From NCBI RefSeq assembly GCF_037038585.1, contig NC_092559.1, forward strand, positions 6,293,488 to 6,357,487: a DNA stretch of 64,000 nucleotides, in the 5' to 3' direction. A program made the translations under genes and the position numbers. The notes under the pieces are model-generated. The model made no database searches. It had not been told where the DNA came from and saw only the letters and a program-made list of their open reading frames with translations. The stretch comes from Patagioenas fasciata (taxonomy: Eukaryota; Chordata; Aves; Columbiformes; Columbidae). Below, one piece after another: positions 39,944-51,527 of this stretch (its first letter is position 1; the number at the start of each line of letters is the position of its first letter).

Positions 39944-40885
39944 ATGGCCAATGGCAGCTCCATCACCCACTTCCTCCTCCTGGCGTTCACAGACACACGG
40001 GAGCTGCAGCTCTTGCACTTCTGGCTCTTCCTGGGCATCTACCTGGCTGCCCTCCTGGGCAACGGCCTCATCATCACCACCATAGCCTGGGACCAGCACC
40101 TCCACACCCCCATGTTCTTCTTCCTCCTCAACCTCTCCCTCCTCGACCTGGGCTGCATCTCCATCACTGTCCCCAAGTCCATGGCCAATTCTCTGTGGGA
40201 TACCAGGGTCATTTCCTACGCAGGATGTGCTGCCCAGCTCTTTTTTTTCATGTTCTGTGCTACAGCAGAGTATTCTCTTCTCACCATCATGTCCTACGAC
40301 CGCTATGTTGCCATCTGCAAACCCCTGCACTACGGGACCCTCCTGGGCAGCAGAGCTTGTGTCCACATGGCAGCAGCTGCCTGGGCCACTGGGTTTCTCT
40401 ATGCTCTGCTGCACACGGCCAATACATTTTCACTGCCCCTGTGCAAGGGCAATGCCCTGGACCAGTTCTTCTGTGAAATCCCCCACATCCTCAAGCTCTC
40501 CTGCTCACACTCCTACCTCAGGGAACTTGGGCTTCTTGTGGTCAGTGCCTGTTTAGCATTTGGGTGTTTTGTGTTCATCGTGCTGTCCTATGTTCAGATC
40601 GTCAGGGCCGTGCTGAGGATCGCCTCTGAGCAGGGACAGCACAAAGCCTTTTCCACCTGCCTCCCTCACCTGGCCGTGGTCTCTCTGTTCATCAGCTCTG
40701 CCATGTTTGCCCACCTGAAGCCCCCATCCATTTCCTCCCCTTCACTGGATCTGGTGGTGTCTGTTCTGTACTCGGTGGTGCCTCCAGCAGTGAACCCCCT
40801 CATCTACAGCATGAGGAACAGGGAACTGAAGGAGTCTATAGGGAAACTGATGACTGTTCGCTTTTCTAAAGCAGTAATGAATTGA
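39944..40885 (+). CDS. Olfactory receptor, OR14-like (bird-expanded clade), intact
   Basis: This 313-aa seven-transmembrane receptor is encoded in one exon. Visible marks are an N-glycosylation site NGS (3-5), GN in TM1 (39-40), LHTPMFFFLLNLSLLD (53-68), the TM3/IC2 motif MSYDRYVAICKP (116-127; the family norm is MAYDRYVAIC), extracellular-loop cysteines (167, 177, 187), KAFSTCLPHLAVVSLF in IC3/TM6 (234-249) and NPLIYSMRN in TM7 (284-292). The first in-frame ATG lies 38 codons upstream. I chose 39944 because a strong acceptor (ttttcctccttgcacag) ends at 39920 and ORs usually have a non-coding exon spliced just before the ATG. AATAAA signals lie at 41001 and 41035. It acts as an odorant GPCR, most likely in olfactory neurons. 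The ligand is unknown. Confidence 0.95.
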   Translation: MANGSSITHFLLLAFTDTRELQLLHFWLFLGIYLAALLGNGLIITTIAWDQHLHTPMFFFLLNLSLLDLGCISITVPKSMANSLWDTRVISYAGCAAQLFFFMFCATAEYSLLTIMSYDRYVAICKPLHYGTLLGSRACVHMAAAAWATGFLYALLHTANTFSLPLCKGNALDQFFCEIPHILKLSCSHSYLRELGLLVVSACLAFGCFVFIVLSYVQIVRAVLRIASEQGQHKAFSTCLPHLAVVSLFISSAMFAHLKPPSISSPSLDLVVSVLYSVVPPAVNPLIYSMRNRELKESIGKLMTVRFSKAVMN

Positions 40886-42194
40886 CCTTCTTCTTCTGCA
40901 TGTCACTTGTAATATTACGCACTACTAGTTCAAACATTATTTGTCTTCTTATGGCTGTGTCCATATCTACCTGTCTGGTGTGTCCCGTAGTGTTTGTGTG
41001 AATAAAGAGCCGTACTCTCTGTGTGTTTAAATGAAATAAAGGACCCTGCACTGACTTGTTTGGTCTCTCTGAGATCTGTGGAGCTGCAAGAGCCATGTCT
41101 GTGTGCTGAGTGAGCGTGAGCCACCCTGAGCTGGGTCTTCCTCCCATCCTGACCAGTATGAGTCTGCGGACTCACCCCATGGCCCTGGGCACCACAGCCC
41201 ACTTGCTCTGCAGAGCAGCACCACCAGCTCGGGGCTGTATGGAGCATGGGAAAGGGGTGCAGGAACAGCTGGCCAGGTCAGCACAGATCAGCTCTATTGA
41301 GATAGGGTCTGTGGGGATATGGGACGTTCCAGGAGAAGAGTGGGGCACTGTATGTGTGCAGAAAAGACACGGAAAGAGAAACCTTTTGCTGCAGGTGGCA
41401 GCTTGGAGCAGGTGGCCCTGGGACCTTCTTGAGGATTCCCTAGGCCAAATGTCTCATGCTGTCCTGGGGGGCAAGTCTGGACCTGGGTCTGCAAGCTGCC
41501 TGGGCTGGAGATCCTCTGAGCGTGCTGGCTGCATGAACATTCTCACTGTCCTTCATTCTCACTGGTCCCCACTGCTGTGGGACCAGTTCCAGTGTGGCTG
41601 CTCTGCCGGGCTGGGCTGGGGAGAGGGCAGGGGGGTGGCACAATTCAGGAGGGGGTGGGAGGGCTGAACTGGCAAATGCCCCAGAGAAGAAAACACCAGT
41701 GAACAGCTGAAGTGTGTGAGTGTGCAGGGCTGGCACACAGCAGTGTCCTCGTCCAGCCAGGCTCCTGGGAGAGCCCTGAAGGACCAGCAGAGCAGGGTCT
41801 GGTGTGTGCCTATGTTCATGGGACTGTCCTGGGGTAGGTTCCCCATTCATCACAGACCAGCCCCTCAAAACCACCATTTCCTGCACTGGCCCTTCACCCC
41901 AGCTGAGAGAGGTTGTTCATCCCTCAACACAAGGACACTAAGTCAGAATCCAGTGTTTCCATTGTATGGATGAGATATGAGCATGCATATCATGTACATA
42001 AGATGAACCCGACTCAGTACAAACACCATCAACTATTCCTGCCGGTTCCATGAAGGCCTGTGGGACAATCAGTCACAAGGTCACTTCATGTTTCCAGTAA
42101 CATCCCATGGGAGACGAACTGAATGCAGCACTGGGATGTGCTTCCTTAAACTCAGGTCCCCATGTCCATTCCTCATGACGTGGGACATGACGAT

Positions 42195-42808
42195 GGCCAC
42201 ACAGAGGGATCTGGACCTGCTGGATCATGGGGCTGAGGCCAATTGTCTGAGGCTTAACAAGGCCAAATGCTGGGTTCTGCACTTGGGTCACAAGAACCAC
42301 ATGAACGCTACAGGCTCAGGGGAGAGTGGCTGGAAAGCTGCCTTGTGGAAAGGGATCTGGAGGTGTTGATTGACAGCGGCTGAACATGAGCCAGTGTGTG
42401 CCCAGCTGGCCAAAAAGGCCAACAGCATCCTGGCTTGTATCAGGAATAATGTGGGCAGCAGGACTAGAGAAGTGATTGCCCCACTGTTCTCGGCACTGGT
42501 GAGCCCCCATCTTGAATCCTGTGTTCAGTTTTGGGTCCCTTATTTCAAGAAGGACGTTGAGGTACTAGAGAGAGCGCAGAGGAGGTGACAAAGCTGCTGA
42601 GGGGCTGGAGCACAAATGTGATGCGGTGTGGTTGAGGGAGCTGGGGCTGCTCAGCCTGGAGAACAGGAGGCTGAGGGGAGACCTTCTCACTGTCCACAAT
42701 TGCCTGAAAGGAGGTTGGAACATGGACGTTGTTGTCTCTTCTCCCAAGTAGGAAGTGATATGGGAGCAGGTAATGGCCGCAATTTGCACCAGGGGAGGTT
42801 TCCTGTCT
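42195..42808 (+). mobile_element. CR1 LINE fragment
   Basis: The 3' part of CR1 ORF2: [50 protein letters not shown] and [20 protein letters not shown]. It is inserted in the OR 3' flank and lacks the terminal tail. Confidence 0.88.
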
Positions 42809-43400
42809 GTTATGTCACCCTTGCCTGTGATTCTGGAGTGTGTTTTCAAAATGACAGTCCAACCGAGGAGGTCCTGGCATCCATCAAACCCATCTTCAAG
42901 AAAGGCAGGAAGGAGAGTTGGGAGAGTCACAGGATGGTCAGCCTGCCTCTGTCCCTGGGAAGGGGATGGGACAAGTCCTCCTGCAGCCATCTGCAGGCAC
43001 GTGAAAGGAAAGAAAGGGACTTGTGAAACAAAATGGGCAGGGGAAAGAAACGCATGTTGTGTGTGTGAAATTGTGCCAGGCCTTGGACATGGTCTCTTGT
43101 GGTGTCCTTATAGCCAGATTGGTGCTGTCTGGGCTGAAGAACTGGATGTTTGGTGGGAAGTTGACTGAAATATCAAGCCCAAATATAATCTGTGATGCAG
43201 TGTCCTCTGTGCAGTTACTTGTGTCATCCCTCAGTGACCAGCATTTGGGCCGAAACTGCTGAAGGTCTTTATTCTCCCTTCTGTGCTGTGATCCAGATGA
43301 CACAAAGCTGAGCGGAGACCTTGAACAACCTCACCTGGTCACCCTGCTTTGGGAAAGAGAGTGAAACAAGATGATGCTCAGGGCTCTCTTCAAACCTGAC
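42809..43400 (+). mobile_element. Degenerate CR1-related LINE, unit copy 1
   Basis: A weak CR1 reverse-transcriptase likeness (IKPIFKKGRKE; LDMVSCGVLIARLV, compare CR1 FDTVSHdiLi). It is colinear with 44440-45130 and 58450-59030 and is carried by the OR segmental duplication. Confidence 0.55.
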
Positions 43401-44439
43401 TGACTCTCTGATTCAATGAATCTTTCCCCTGGACATGTTTTTGAAGATGGAATATCTGCAGAAAAACAACAAAAACAACAAACAACAACAACAACCAGCA
43501 GCAGCTCAAGGATGCCCTGTGGAAAGTCTTATCTTAGTCTGTTATGAAGCAACAAACTGCCCATCTGCTTCTATATAGGAGTTTTAATGAAACTAATTAT
43601 AGGTGCAGCCTGTCATCTCTATATTTTCTTGGTGGTGTTTTTTAAATTGTGATAATGCTGCCATTAAATTGTGATAATGCTTTTCTGCTTTTCTTTTATA
43701 ATCACTGGCCATGCTCTTTGTGTCTTTAAACAAAGTAAAGAGCCCTGTAGTGACTCTTTTTCATGGGATCCTTTCACGAAGGCCTTTTTGGAGGTACAGA
43801 GGCAGTTCCTGTGTGCATGGGAGGAGGGAAAAAGAGCTGGAAGGGAGCACCAGCGCTTGGTCTTCCAGAGCTGTTCTGGTTCCACTCCCCCACTCTCCTT
43901 CTCATCCCTTGTGTTGGTGCAAGGCCTGAGTGCTCTGGCAGCTTGGTCCCCATCCTGCTGTGTGTCAGTCCTGTGAGCGCAGGCAGGGACAGGCAATGGG
44001 CACTTGTGTCACACAGCTGGCCTTTGTAACAGTACTTCTATAAAGAACAGTGATCTTCCTAGGGCAGTGTCAGAAGACTTTGGACTTCTTGAACCCTGGG
44101 GGTTCCATGAAGGCCTGTGGGACAGACAGTGTCTCAAGATCACTTCACATTGGGAGTAACAGCCCATGGAAAACCACCCAATGGGATCTTCTTCCTTGAA
44201 CTGAGGTCCCCGTGTCCATTCCTCATGACGTGGGACATCTCAGCTCAGTGCAGAGCAGGGTGACAACCACAGGGCTGAGGTGTCTGCCATCCCTTTGGAG
44301 TAACAACAGGAGGCCAGAGAGAAACTGAGACTATGGCCTCTATGTGTAAAAGGGACAGACTCTGTCTCTGAGCATCCCTGGGTGCAGAAGGAGTCCAAGA
44401 GGCCAGCTCAGATGTGGACACCTGACAGACCCTGACATT

Positions 44440-45130
44440 TCTGTGTGTGACTCCAGGAACAAACCCCACTGGATCAGTGAGATTCATCTCAGCTGCCTTG
44501 GACAGGATCTTTTCAAATGCTCCAGTCTGCTCTGTCACCCTTTCTTGTGATTCCAGGTTGTGATGTCAAAACGGCCATAGAAACCAGAATGGTTTTTGGG
44601 TCCTTAGAAATCTCAGACCTCAAACCCATCTTCAAGATGAGCAGGAATAGGAACTGGGAGAATGACAGGCTGGCCACCCTTCCTCCCATCTTGGGAAGGG
44701 AATGGGACACGTCCTCCTGCAGCCATTTCCAGGAATGTGAAGGACAAGGAGGGGATTGCTGAACCCAAATGGACGGGGGAAAGAAAGGCATGTTGTGTAC
44801 AGGGTGTTTGCAAGGCTCAGCCATGGTCTCCTTCTGGCCAGAGTGGTGCTGATGGGGCTCAAGAAGTGGATGCTGGGTGGGAAGTTGGCTGAACCATCAA
44901 GCCCAAACATCATCTGTGGTACAAAGTCCTCTGTGCAGCCAGTTACTGGTATCACCTATCAGTGACCAGCACTTGGACAACACTGTTGAACATCTTTATT
45001 CTCCCCTTCTGGGATGTAACACAGTGCACTTTCAGTGCCTTTGAGGATGATGCAAACCTGTGTGGAGGCCTTGAGCAACCTCACCTGGTTCACCCTGCCG
45101 TGAGCAGGACAGTGAGACAAGATGAGTGAG
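44440..45130 (+). mobile_element. Degenerate CR1-related LINE, unit copy 2
   Basis: Reads KPIFKMSRNRNWENDRLATL (compare CR1 TPIYKKGRKEDPGNYRPVSL) and later ICGTKSSVQPVTG (compare CR1 GTKSSWRPVTSG) and LLNIFILPF, so it is an old CR1-type reverse transcriptase copy. It is closely related to the stretch at 58450-59030. Confidence 0.6.
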
Positions 45131-45222
45131 ACGAGAACTCTGTGCATACCTGAGGTTTTCTCTGATTTGACAGAATTTTTGCCTTGGAGAGGTTTCTGGA
45201 GAGAGAATAGGTGGAAGAATAG

Positions 45223-45249
45223 TAAAAAAAAAAAAAAAAAAAAAAAAAA
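45223..45249. repeat. Poly-A tract
   Basis: A run of 27 A residues at the end of the duplicated 3' flank unit. Confidence 0.9.
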
Positions 45250-45250
45250 G

Positions 45251-45599
45251 GAGAAAAGTAAAAGGGGGTTACTAGAAGGTATTAACATAAATACAGCAGT
45301 TCCAGTGAGGAGTGCTTTTCACTCACATTGTTAGTAGAAAATATATTTGACAAATTTGAACACAGAGAGGAAGGGAGATGGGTGTCTGCAGCCTGCAGTG
45401 AAAGATGGGCAGGTGTAGGACCGTGTAGAACACACTTCAGTCTTGGTCAGGTCCTGGGTGCTAAGGAGGGGGATGGATGGGTGTGGTATTATGAGGTCAG
45501 TAGGAAGCCAATGGCTGTGCAGGGCACTGTGGGGTCACTTCTGCCTCTGCAGGGGATAGGCCAACAGCAGGAACATGGCTGGGAAAGGACTGTGAGGTC
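45251..45599. repeat. OR segmental duplication, start of a 5' flank unit (copy split by CR1)
   Basis: ggtgtctgcagcctgcagtg and following bases match 37700-37740 and 59160-59210. The match stops where a CR1 begins. The rest of this unit probably continues at about 53560, beyond 8 kb of CR1 and minisatellite DNA. Confidence 0.55.
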
Positions 45600-46882
45600 A
45601 CACACACCAGACGAGCAATCGGGCCCAATCAGCATGGCTTTGTGAAAGGCAGGTCCTGCTTGACCACCCTGATCTCCTTCTATGACAAGGTGACCAGCTG
45701 AGCAGATGAGGGAAAGTCTGTTGTGGGGAGTGAATCCACCACACAGGCTGTGGGTGCTGTGTCCTTAGACTGCAGTAAAGCCTTTGACACCGTATCCCAC
45801 AGCATGTCCTGGAGAAGCTGCAGCTCCTGGCCTGGATGGTGGATCTGCGATGGATAAAGAACTGGCTGGAAGGCCAGGCCCAAAGAGTTTTGGTGAATAG
45901 AGCCAAATCCAGTTGGTGGCCGGTCAGGAGTGGTGTCCCCAGGGCTCAGTATTGGAACTTCTTCTATTTAATCTTTATCAAATGATCTGGACGAGGGGAT
46001 CAAGTGCACCCTCATTAAGTTTGCAGATGACACCAAGTTGGGTGTGAGTGTTGATCTGCTGGAGGGTGGGAAGGTCATACAGAGGGATCTGGATCATCTG
46101 GATTGTTGGGTTGAGGCCAATTGTCTGAGGTTTAACAAGTCCAAGTGCCAGGTCCTGCACGTGGGTCACAACAGCCCCAGGCAGCGCTACAGGCTCGGGG
46201 AAGAGTGGCTGGAAAATTGCCTGGTGGAAAGGGATCTGGGGTGTTGATCGACAGCAGCTGAACATGAGCCTGTGTGTGCCCAGTTGGCCAAAAGGGCCAC
46301 CAGTATCCTGGCTTGTATCAGGAATGGTGTGGCCAGCAGGACTAGGGTGACTGTGCCACTGTACTTGGAGCTGGTGAGGCCGCAGCTTGAATCCTGTGTT
46401 CAGTTTTGGGCCCCTCATCATAAGAAGGACATTGAGGCACTAGAGAGAGTGCAGAGGAGGGAAGGGAGCTGGTGAGGGGCTGGAGCACAAGTGTGATGAG
46501 GAGCGGTTGAGGGAACTGGTGGGTTCAGCCGGGAGAACAGGAGGCTGAGGGGAGACCTTATCTCTGTCTACAACTGCCTGAGAGGAGGAGGGGGTTGGTC
46601 TCTTCTCCCAAGTAGCAAGTGATAGGATGAGAGGAAATGGCCTCAAATTGTGCCAGGGAAGGTTCAGGTTGGCTATTGGGAAAAAATTCCTCCTGGAAAG
46701 GCCTGTTAGGCACTGGAACAGGCTGCCCAGGGCAGTGGGGGAGTCACCATTCCTGCAGGGGTTTATGAGATGTTTAGACGAGGTTCTTAGGGACATGGTT
46801 TAGTTCTAGATTTAGGTTGTGGTTGGACTCAATGATCCTGAGGGTCTTTTCCAACAGAAATAATTCTATGATTCTATGTTAT
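45600..46882 (+). mobile_element. CR1 LINE, 3' half
   Basis: Reads [66 protein letters not shown] and [18 protein letters not shown], and ends in the CR1 tail attctatgattctatg near 46868. It carries stops and shifts and is inactive. Confidence 0.93.
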
Positions 46883-48057
46883 CAACTGGAATATTCTTCT
46901 ATCACATCTTCTAAGTGCTCTTCACATATCTGCCTCTTCACCTACAGTCCTGAAACTTAACTAATTAGATGCAGAAGTGTTGAATACTAATTATAAATGA
47001 TGAAAACACCTTTGCTCTATCAGTCTATCTCAGGTACATGGGGGCCTCTTGAGGTTTGCACTGGGTGCTTATAATGAGACCATGGAGCTCAGCCCGAAAA
47101 CATGAGAACTCCCCTCAAAACTGAAAAACCAAACCCAACCAAACTAAACCAAAGCAACAACAACAAGAACAAGAAACCCACACTTTTAAAATCAGGTGAA
47201 ATAATTCAATATTTTCAATAAAATGTCTGTGGAATTGCTATCCTGCTCAAATATGAATTTTCGGAATGTGTATGAACTGTGGGAGATGAAACATTGGCCT
47301 TTCCCTGTGCTTGCATTGCCAGAACTCTGTCTATCACGATGTGTACTTAATCCCCTGCACATCCAGGAGTTTCTGCCTGTCCTTTTCCAGCTCACCATGT
47401 CTGAACTCATCTCTTCAGAAGCCTGTCTGGACATTTGCACTTTACATGGCTCCCCAGAGGTTCTTCACCTCTCACTCTTTGCTCATTCAGAGCCTCTCAG
47501 CTCTCACTCTGCTTTGAGCTTCAGGCAGGTAAAGTCTTTCAGCAGTTGCTCTCGTACTCCCTACAGGCAACTCTTCAGTTATGGCAATGGACCTCGCTGT
47601 ACACTGCTTAATTTAACCATAGAACTGAGAAAGACTATTAATTTCTACTGTGTTTTCTTTTTTTTTTCTCCTTTTTTGTTTCTTCTAATTAAAAATTCCC
47701 CGGTGCCTGTTTGCATCCAGTTCTCTAAGGAAACATGAAGCAATTCCTGCAAAGAAGCTGTAACAATCAGTGCAAACTTCAGTGCAGAGTCTGATGTAAA
47801 GAAATGTGCTGTAAATCCCAGGGGCCAATGAGCAGAACAGGGAGTTTGGGGAGCTGATTATAGATTTCCTGCTAACAATTTGAGTAGAGAAGCATTCTTC
47901 ACAGGAACTGCTCAGTTTATTTGACACCTTTTATGTCTCCTATGCTGCCTCTCTTTTTTTTTTATTATTATTTTTATTTTTTTATTTATTAATTTATTTT
48001 TATTTTCTTGTTCCTCCACCTATTCCTTCTCCCAACACTTTTCCAAGGGAAAGATTC
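46883..48057. other. Unrecognised DNA with a segment inverted-duplicated at 60440-60650
   Basis: AT-richer DNA without a gene. Its part at about 47350-47540 (caccatgtctgaa, tttgctcattcag, gagcttcaggcag) is similar to the minus strand of about 60650-60440 (gaccatgtctgaa, tttgatcactcag, cagcttcaaggag). A T-rich low-complexity run lies at 47955-48010. Confidence 0.45.
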
Positions 48058-48280
48058 CTTGAATCACAGAGTAACTCAGGTTGAACATCATCTTGTCTCA
48101 GTGTCCTGCTCAGGGCAGGTTGAACCAGGTGAGGTTGTCCAAGACCTCTGCCCAGCTTTGCACCATCCACAAAGGAGCTGAAGGTTCACTCCGTCACATC
48201 ATACAGGGGAGAATAAAGATGTTCAACAGTGTTGGCCCAAGTGCTGGTCCCTGAGGGATTCCTCCGGTAACTGGTCTATG
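48058..48280 (-). mobile_element. CR1 LINE 3' fragment, antisense
   Basis: gaatcacagagtaactcagg, followed by caggttgaaccaggtgaggt and agctttgcaccatccacaaa, is the reverse of CR1 sequence near the ORF2 end and 3' UTR. It faces the opposite way to most CR1 copies here. Confidence 0.75.
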
Positions 48281-48424
48281 GGGCACTTTTACCACTGGTG
48301 ACATTTGGGTTCTATGGGGTCTACAGATGCTATATAAAATGCTGTGTAAAAGGATGTGCTCATGTTTTTGTGACAGTAGTGTATTGAAAAATTAAAATGT
48401 CATGAGTTTGCCAGTTTAAGAGTT

Positions 48425-48808
48425 GGGGTGTTCAGCTGGAGAAGAGAGGCTCCTGGGAGACCTTATTGCAGCCTTTCTGGGCTGAAAAGGGGCCGATAAG
48501 AACGATGGGGACAGACTTTTGAGCAGGGCCTGTTGTGATAGGACAAAGGGTGATGGTTTAAACTAGAATAGGAGAGAGTCAAGGAGTGAAATGAGGAAGA
48601 GATGTTTTACACTGAGGGTGGTAAAACACTGGGACAGGTTTCCCAGAGAGGTGGTGGATGAACCATCCCTGGAGACATCCCAGGCCAGGTTGGATGGGGC
48701 TCTGAGCACCCTGAGCTGGTGAAGATGTCCCTGATCACCAAAGGGAGTTGGACCAGATGGGCTGTGAATGTCACTTCCAACTCAAACTATTTTGTGATTC
48801 TAGGATTC
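48425..48808 (+). mobile_element. CR1 LINE 3'-end fragment
   Basis: gttcagctggagaagagagg, cactgggacaggtttcccag and ggttggatggggctctgagc lead to tgtgattctaggattc. This is the classical CR1 3' terminal block. Confidence 0.9.
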
Positions 48809-48954
48809 AGTGACAGGAAAGACTGGATGTATCAATGCTTGATTGCTGGAAAAGGTCTTGTCTGGCTTGCGTGAGCCAAGTTGGCAGCTTCACCCAGCAG
48901 CTCTCCACGCCCAAGTGGAGAGCTGACCCACTTCTGTACAACCAACCCTGCTCC

Positions 48955-49050
48955 TGCCCCACAGTGCCCAGAGGATACTGCCCAGAGCCCCCAGGATGGG
49001 GATACTGTGAAGTGGATGCCCCCTCAGAAAGCCAGGGAGAGCTGCATGTC
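48955..49050. repeat. Dispersed block shared with 15893-16015
   Basis: ctgccccacagtgcccagag, then cccccaggatggggat and agccagggagagctg, match the block near 15893. The family is not recognised. Confidence 0.55.
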
Positions 49051-49169
49051 GTGAAGATGATGGAGTGGAGCATGTCCCATGTGAGGAGGTGATTCTGGTG
49101 CCATTTTGAGCCCTGAGGTGATTCTGGCACCACTATTTTAAGGCAGCTTGGGGGTCATTCCCTTGTTCT

Positions 49170-49705
49170 CCTTTCTTCCCTGGTAAGACCACACCTGGAA
49201 TATTGTGTCCAGTTGTGGCCCCTCAGTTCCAGAAGGACAGGGAACTGCTGGAGAGAGCCCAGTGCAACCACCAAGATGCTGAAGGGAGTGGAGCATCTCC
49301 CGTGTGAGGAAAGGCTGAGGGAGCTGGGGCTCTGGAGCTGGAGAAGAGAAGACTGAGGGGGGACTCATTCCTGGGGATCAATATGGAAAGGGGCAGTGTC
49401 AGGAGGATGGAGCCAGGCTCTTCTCGGTGACAACCAGTGACAGGACAAGGAGCAATGGGTACAAACTGGAACACAAAAGGTTCCGCTTAAATTTGAGAAA
49501 AAACTTCTTCTCAGTGAGGGTGATAAAACACTGGCCCAGGCTGCCCAGGGAGGTTGTGGAGTCTCCTTCTCTGCAGACATTCAAACCCGCCTGGACACCT
49601 TCCTGTGGAACCCCAGCTGGGTGTTCCTGCTCCATGGGGAGATTGCACTGGATGAGCTTTCCAGGGCCCTTCAACCCCTGACATCCGGGGATTCTGTGAT
49701 TAGTG
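49170..49705 (+). mobile_element. CR1 LINE 3'-end fragment
   Basis: CR1 3' block: ccacacctggaatattgtgt, ggaaaggctgagggagctgg, caggctgcccagggaggttg, ending near gattctgtgattag. The same block recurs at 53350-53545. Confidence 0.9.
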
Positions 49706-51527
49706 AGGGGTTGCTGGGAACACTGGTGGGGTTGCTGGAATCACTGGGGGGGGCAGCTGGGATGGTTACTGGGAACACTAAGAGGATTTGTGAGGGAATA
49801 TTGGGAACCCTGGGAGGTTTACTGGGAGCACTGGGGGTTTACTGGGACTTCTTGCAGGGTTACTGGGAACACTAAGAGGATTTGTGAGGGAATATTGGGA
49901 ACCCTGGGAGGTTTACTGGGAGCACTGGGGGTTTACTGGGACTTCTTGCAGGATTACTGGGAACAATGGGGGTTGCTGGGATCACTGGAGGGGTTAGTGG
50001 GGGGTTACTGGGAGCACTGGGAGGGGTTAGTGGGAACTTTGGGGATTGCTGAGAGGGGTACTGGGAGCACTAGGAGGATTAGTGGGTGTTACTGGGAGCA
50101 CTGGAAGGATTGCTGGGAATACTGGGTATTGCTGGGAGGGTACTGGGAGCACTAGGAGGATTAGTGGGTGTTGCTGGGAGCACTGGGAGGGTTGCTGGGA
50201 ATACTGGCTATTGCTGGGAGGGTACTGGGAGCACTAGGAGGATTAGTGGGTGTTACTGGGAGAACTGGGAGGGTTGCTGGAAATACTGGGAATTGCTGAG
50301 GAGTACTTATATCACTAGGTGGTTACTGGGAGGGTTACTGAGAGGGTTACTGGGAGGGTTACTGGGAGGCTCACTGGGAACACTACAAGGATTACTGGGT
50401 AACACTGGGTGGGTTATTGGAACCACTGGGTCAGTCTCTGGGGTCATTACTGGGAGCACTGGGGGTTTACTGGGAGTTACTGGAGGATTACTGGGAACAA
50501 TGGTGGTTACTGGGAGCACTGGGAGTGTTAGTGGGGGATTACTGGGAGCAATGGGGGGGCTTCTGGGAGTCACTGGCTGCACTGGGGGGGTTGCTGGGAA
50601 CACTGGGAGGGTTATTGGGAACACTGGGGTTTGCTGGGGAGTTACTGGGAGCACTAGGTGGTTACTGGGAGCACTGGTAAGGTTACAGGGAGGGTTACTG
50701 GGAACACCAGGAGAATTAGAGGAGGGTTTCTGGGAACAGTGAGAGGGTCACTGGGAGCACTGGGGGTTTACTGGGAGTACTTGCAGGATTACTGGGAACA
50801 ATGGGGGTTGCTGGGAGTATGGGGAGGATTACTGGGAACATGGGCAGTTGGTGGGGCCTTACTGGGAGCACTAGGTTGTTACTGGAAGCACTGTGGGGGC
50901 TTGATGGGAGCACTGGGAGGGCTACTGGGAGCATTTGGGTTCATTAGGAGTTACTGGAGGATTACTGGGAAAGTTACTGGGAACACTGGGTGGGTACTGG
51001 GAACAGTGGGTGGGTTACTGGGAGCACTAAGAGGATTTTTGGGAGCACTGGGAGGGTTACTGGGATGACTGGGAGGGTTACTGGGGGTTTTGCTGGGAGC
51101 AGTGGCAGGGTTATTCAGAACACTGGGCATTGCTGGGGCTCACATGAAAGCACTAGGTGGTTACTGGGATCACTGGGAGGGCTAGAGGGGGATCACTGGG
51201 AGCAATGGGGCGTTACTGAGGCTCACTGAGAGAGGTTGGTGGGAGCACTGGGAGGTTTACTGGGAGGGTTACTGGGAACAGTAGGATGATTAGTGGGGGG
51301 TTAATGGGAACACTACGTGGTTACTGGGAGCATGGGGAGGGATACTGGGAGTACTGGGGGTTTATTGGGAGCTCTTGGAGGATTACTGGGAACAATGGAG
51401 GCTGCTGGGATCACTGGAAAGGTTAGTTGGGGGTTACTGGGAACACTGGAGGGGTTACTGGGGGTTATTGGGTGCACTGGAGGGGTTAGTGGGAGGGTTA
51501 CTGGGAGCACTGGGAGCATTAGGGTGA
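49706..51527. repeat. Minisatellite of about 1.8 kb, unit ttactgggagcactgggagg
   Basis: About 80-90 imperfect tandem copies of a unit of about 20-22 bp (ttactgggagcactgggagg and variants with aacact or aacaat). A longer higher-order repeat is visible at 49780-49965. It starts exactly at a CR1 3' end and stops at a CR1 5'-side fragment. Open frames rich in WEHWEGLLG are translations of the repeat. Confidence 0.95.

Larger units (their letters stand above)
40886..43480 (+). repeat. OR segmental duplication, 3' flank copy 1 (with inserted CR1)
   Basis: The 3' UTR and flank of the first OR. 41700-42190 matches 57790-58200 (gcagggctggcacacagcag, gagaggttgttc, ccatgaaggcctg). 42050-42190 also matches 44100-44240. 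A CR1 fragment (42195-42808) interrupts it, followed by a degenerate CR1-related stretch shared with the other units. It ends in an A-rich tract near 43470-43500. Confidence 0.75.
43560..45250 (+). repeat. OR segmental duplication, 3' flank copy 2 (no receptor)
   Basis: It starts with sequence like an OR 3' UTR (tttaaacaaagtaaagagccctg, compare 41028-41048) and runs parallel to 57360-59030: ccttgtgttggtgcaaggcc, ctctggcagcttggt, caggcaatgggcac. It continues into the CR1-related stretch and a 27-base A-run (45223-45249). No OR coding sequence precedes it, so the receptor is missing from this unit. Confidence 0.7.

Noticed and set aside
39896-40414. Minus-strand 172-codon acidic frame opposite the first OR
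   Set aside because: Shadow of the OR coding strand; an equivalent appears opposite the second OR because the DNA is similar.
49621-51068. Plus-strand repeat proteins of 84-218 codons (WEHWEGLLG type)
   Set aside because: They are translations of the minisatellite. Several phases stay open because the unit rarely contains stops.
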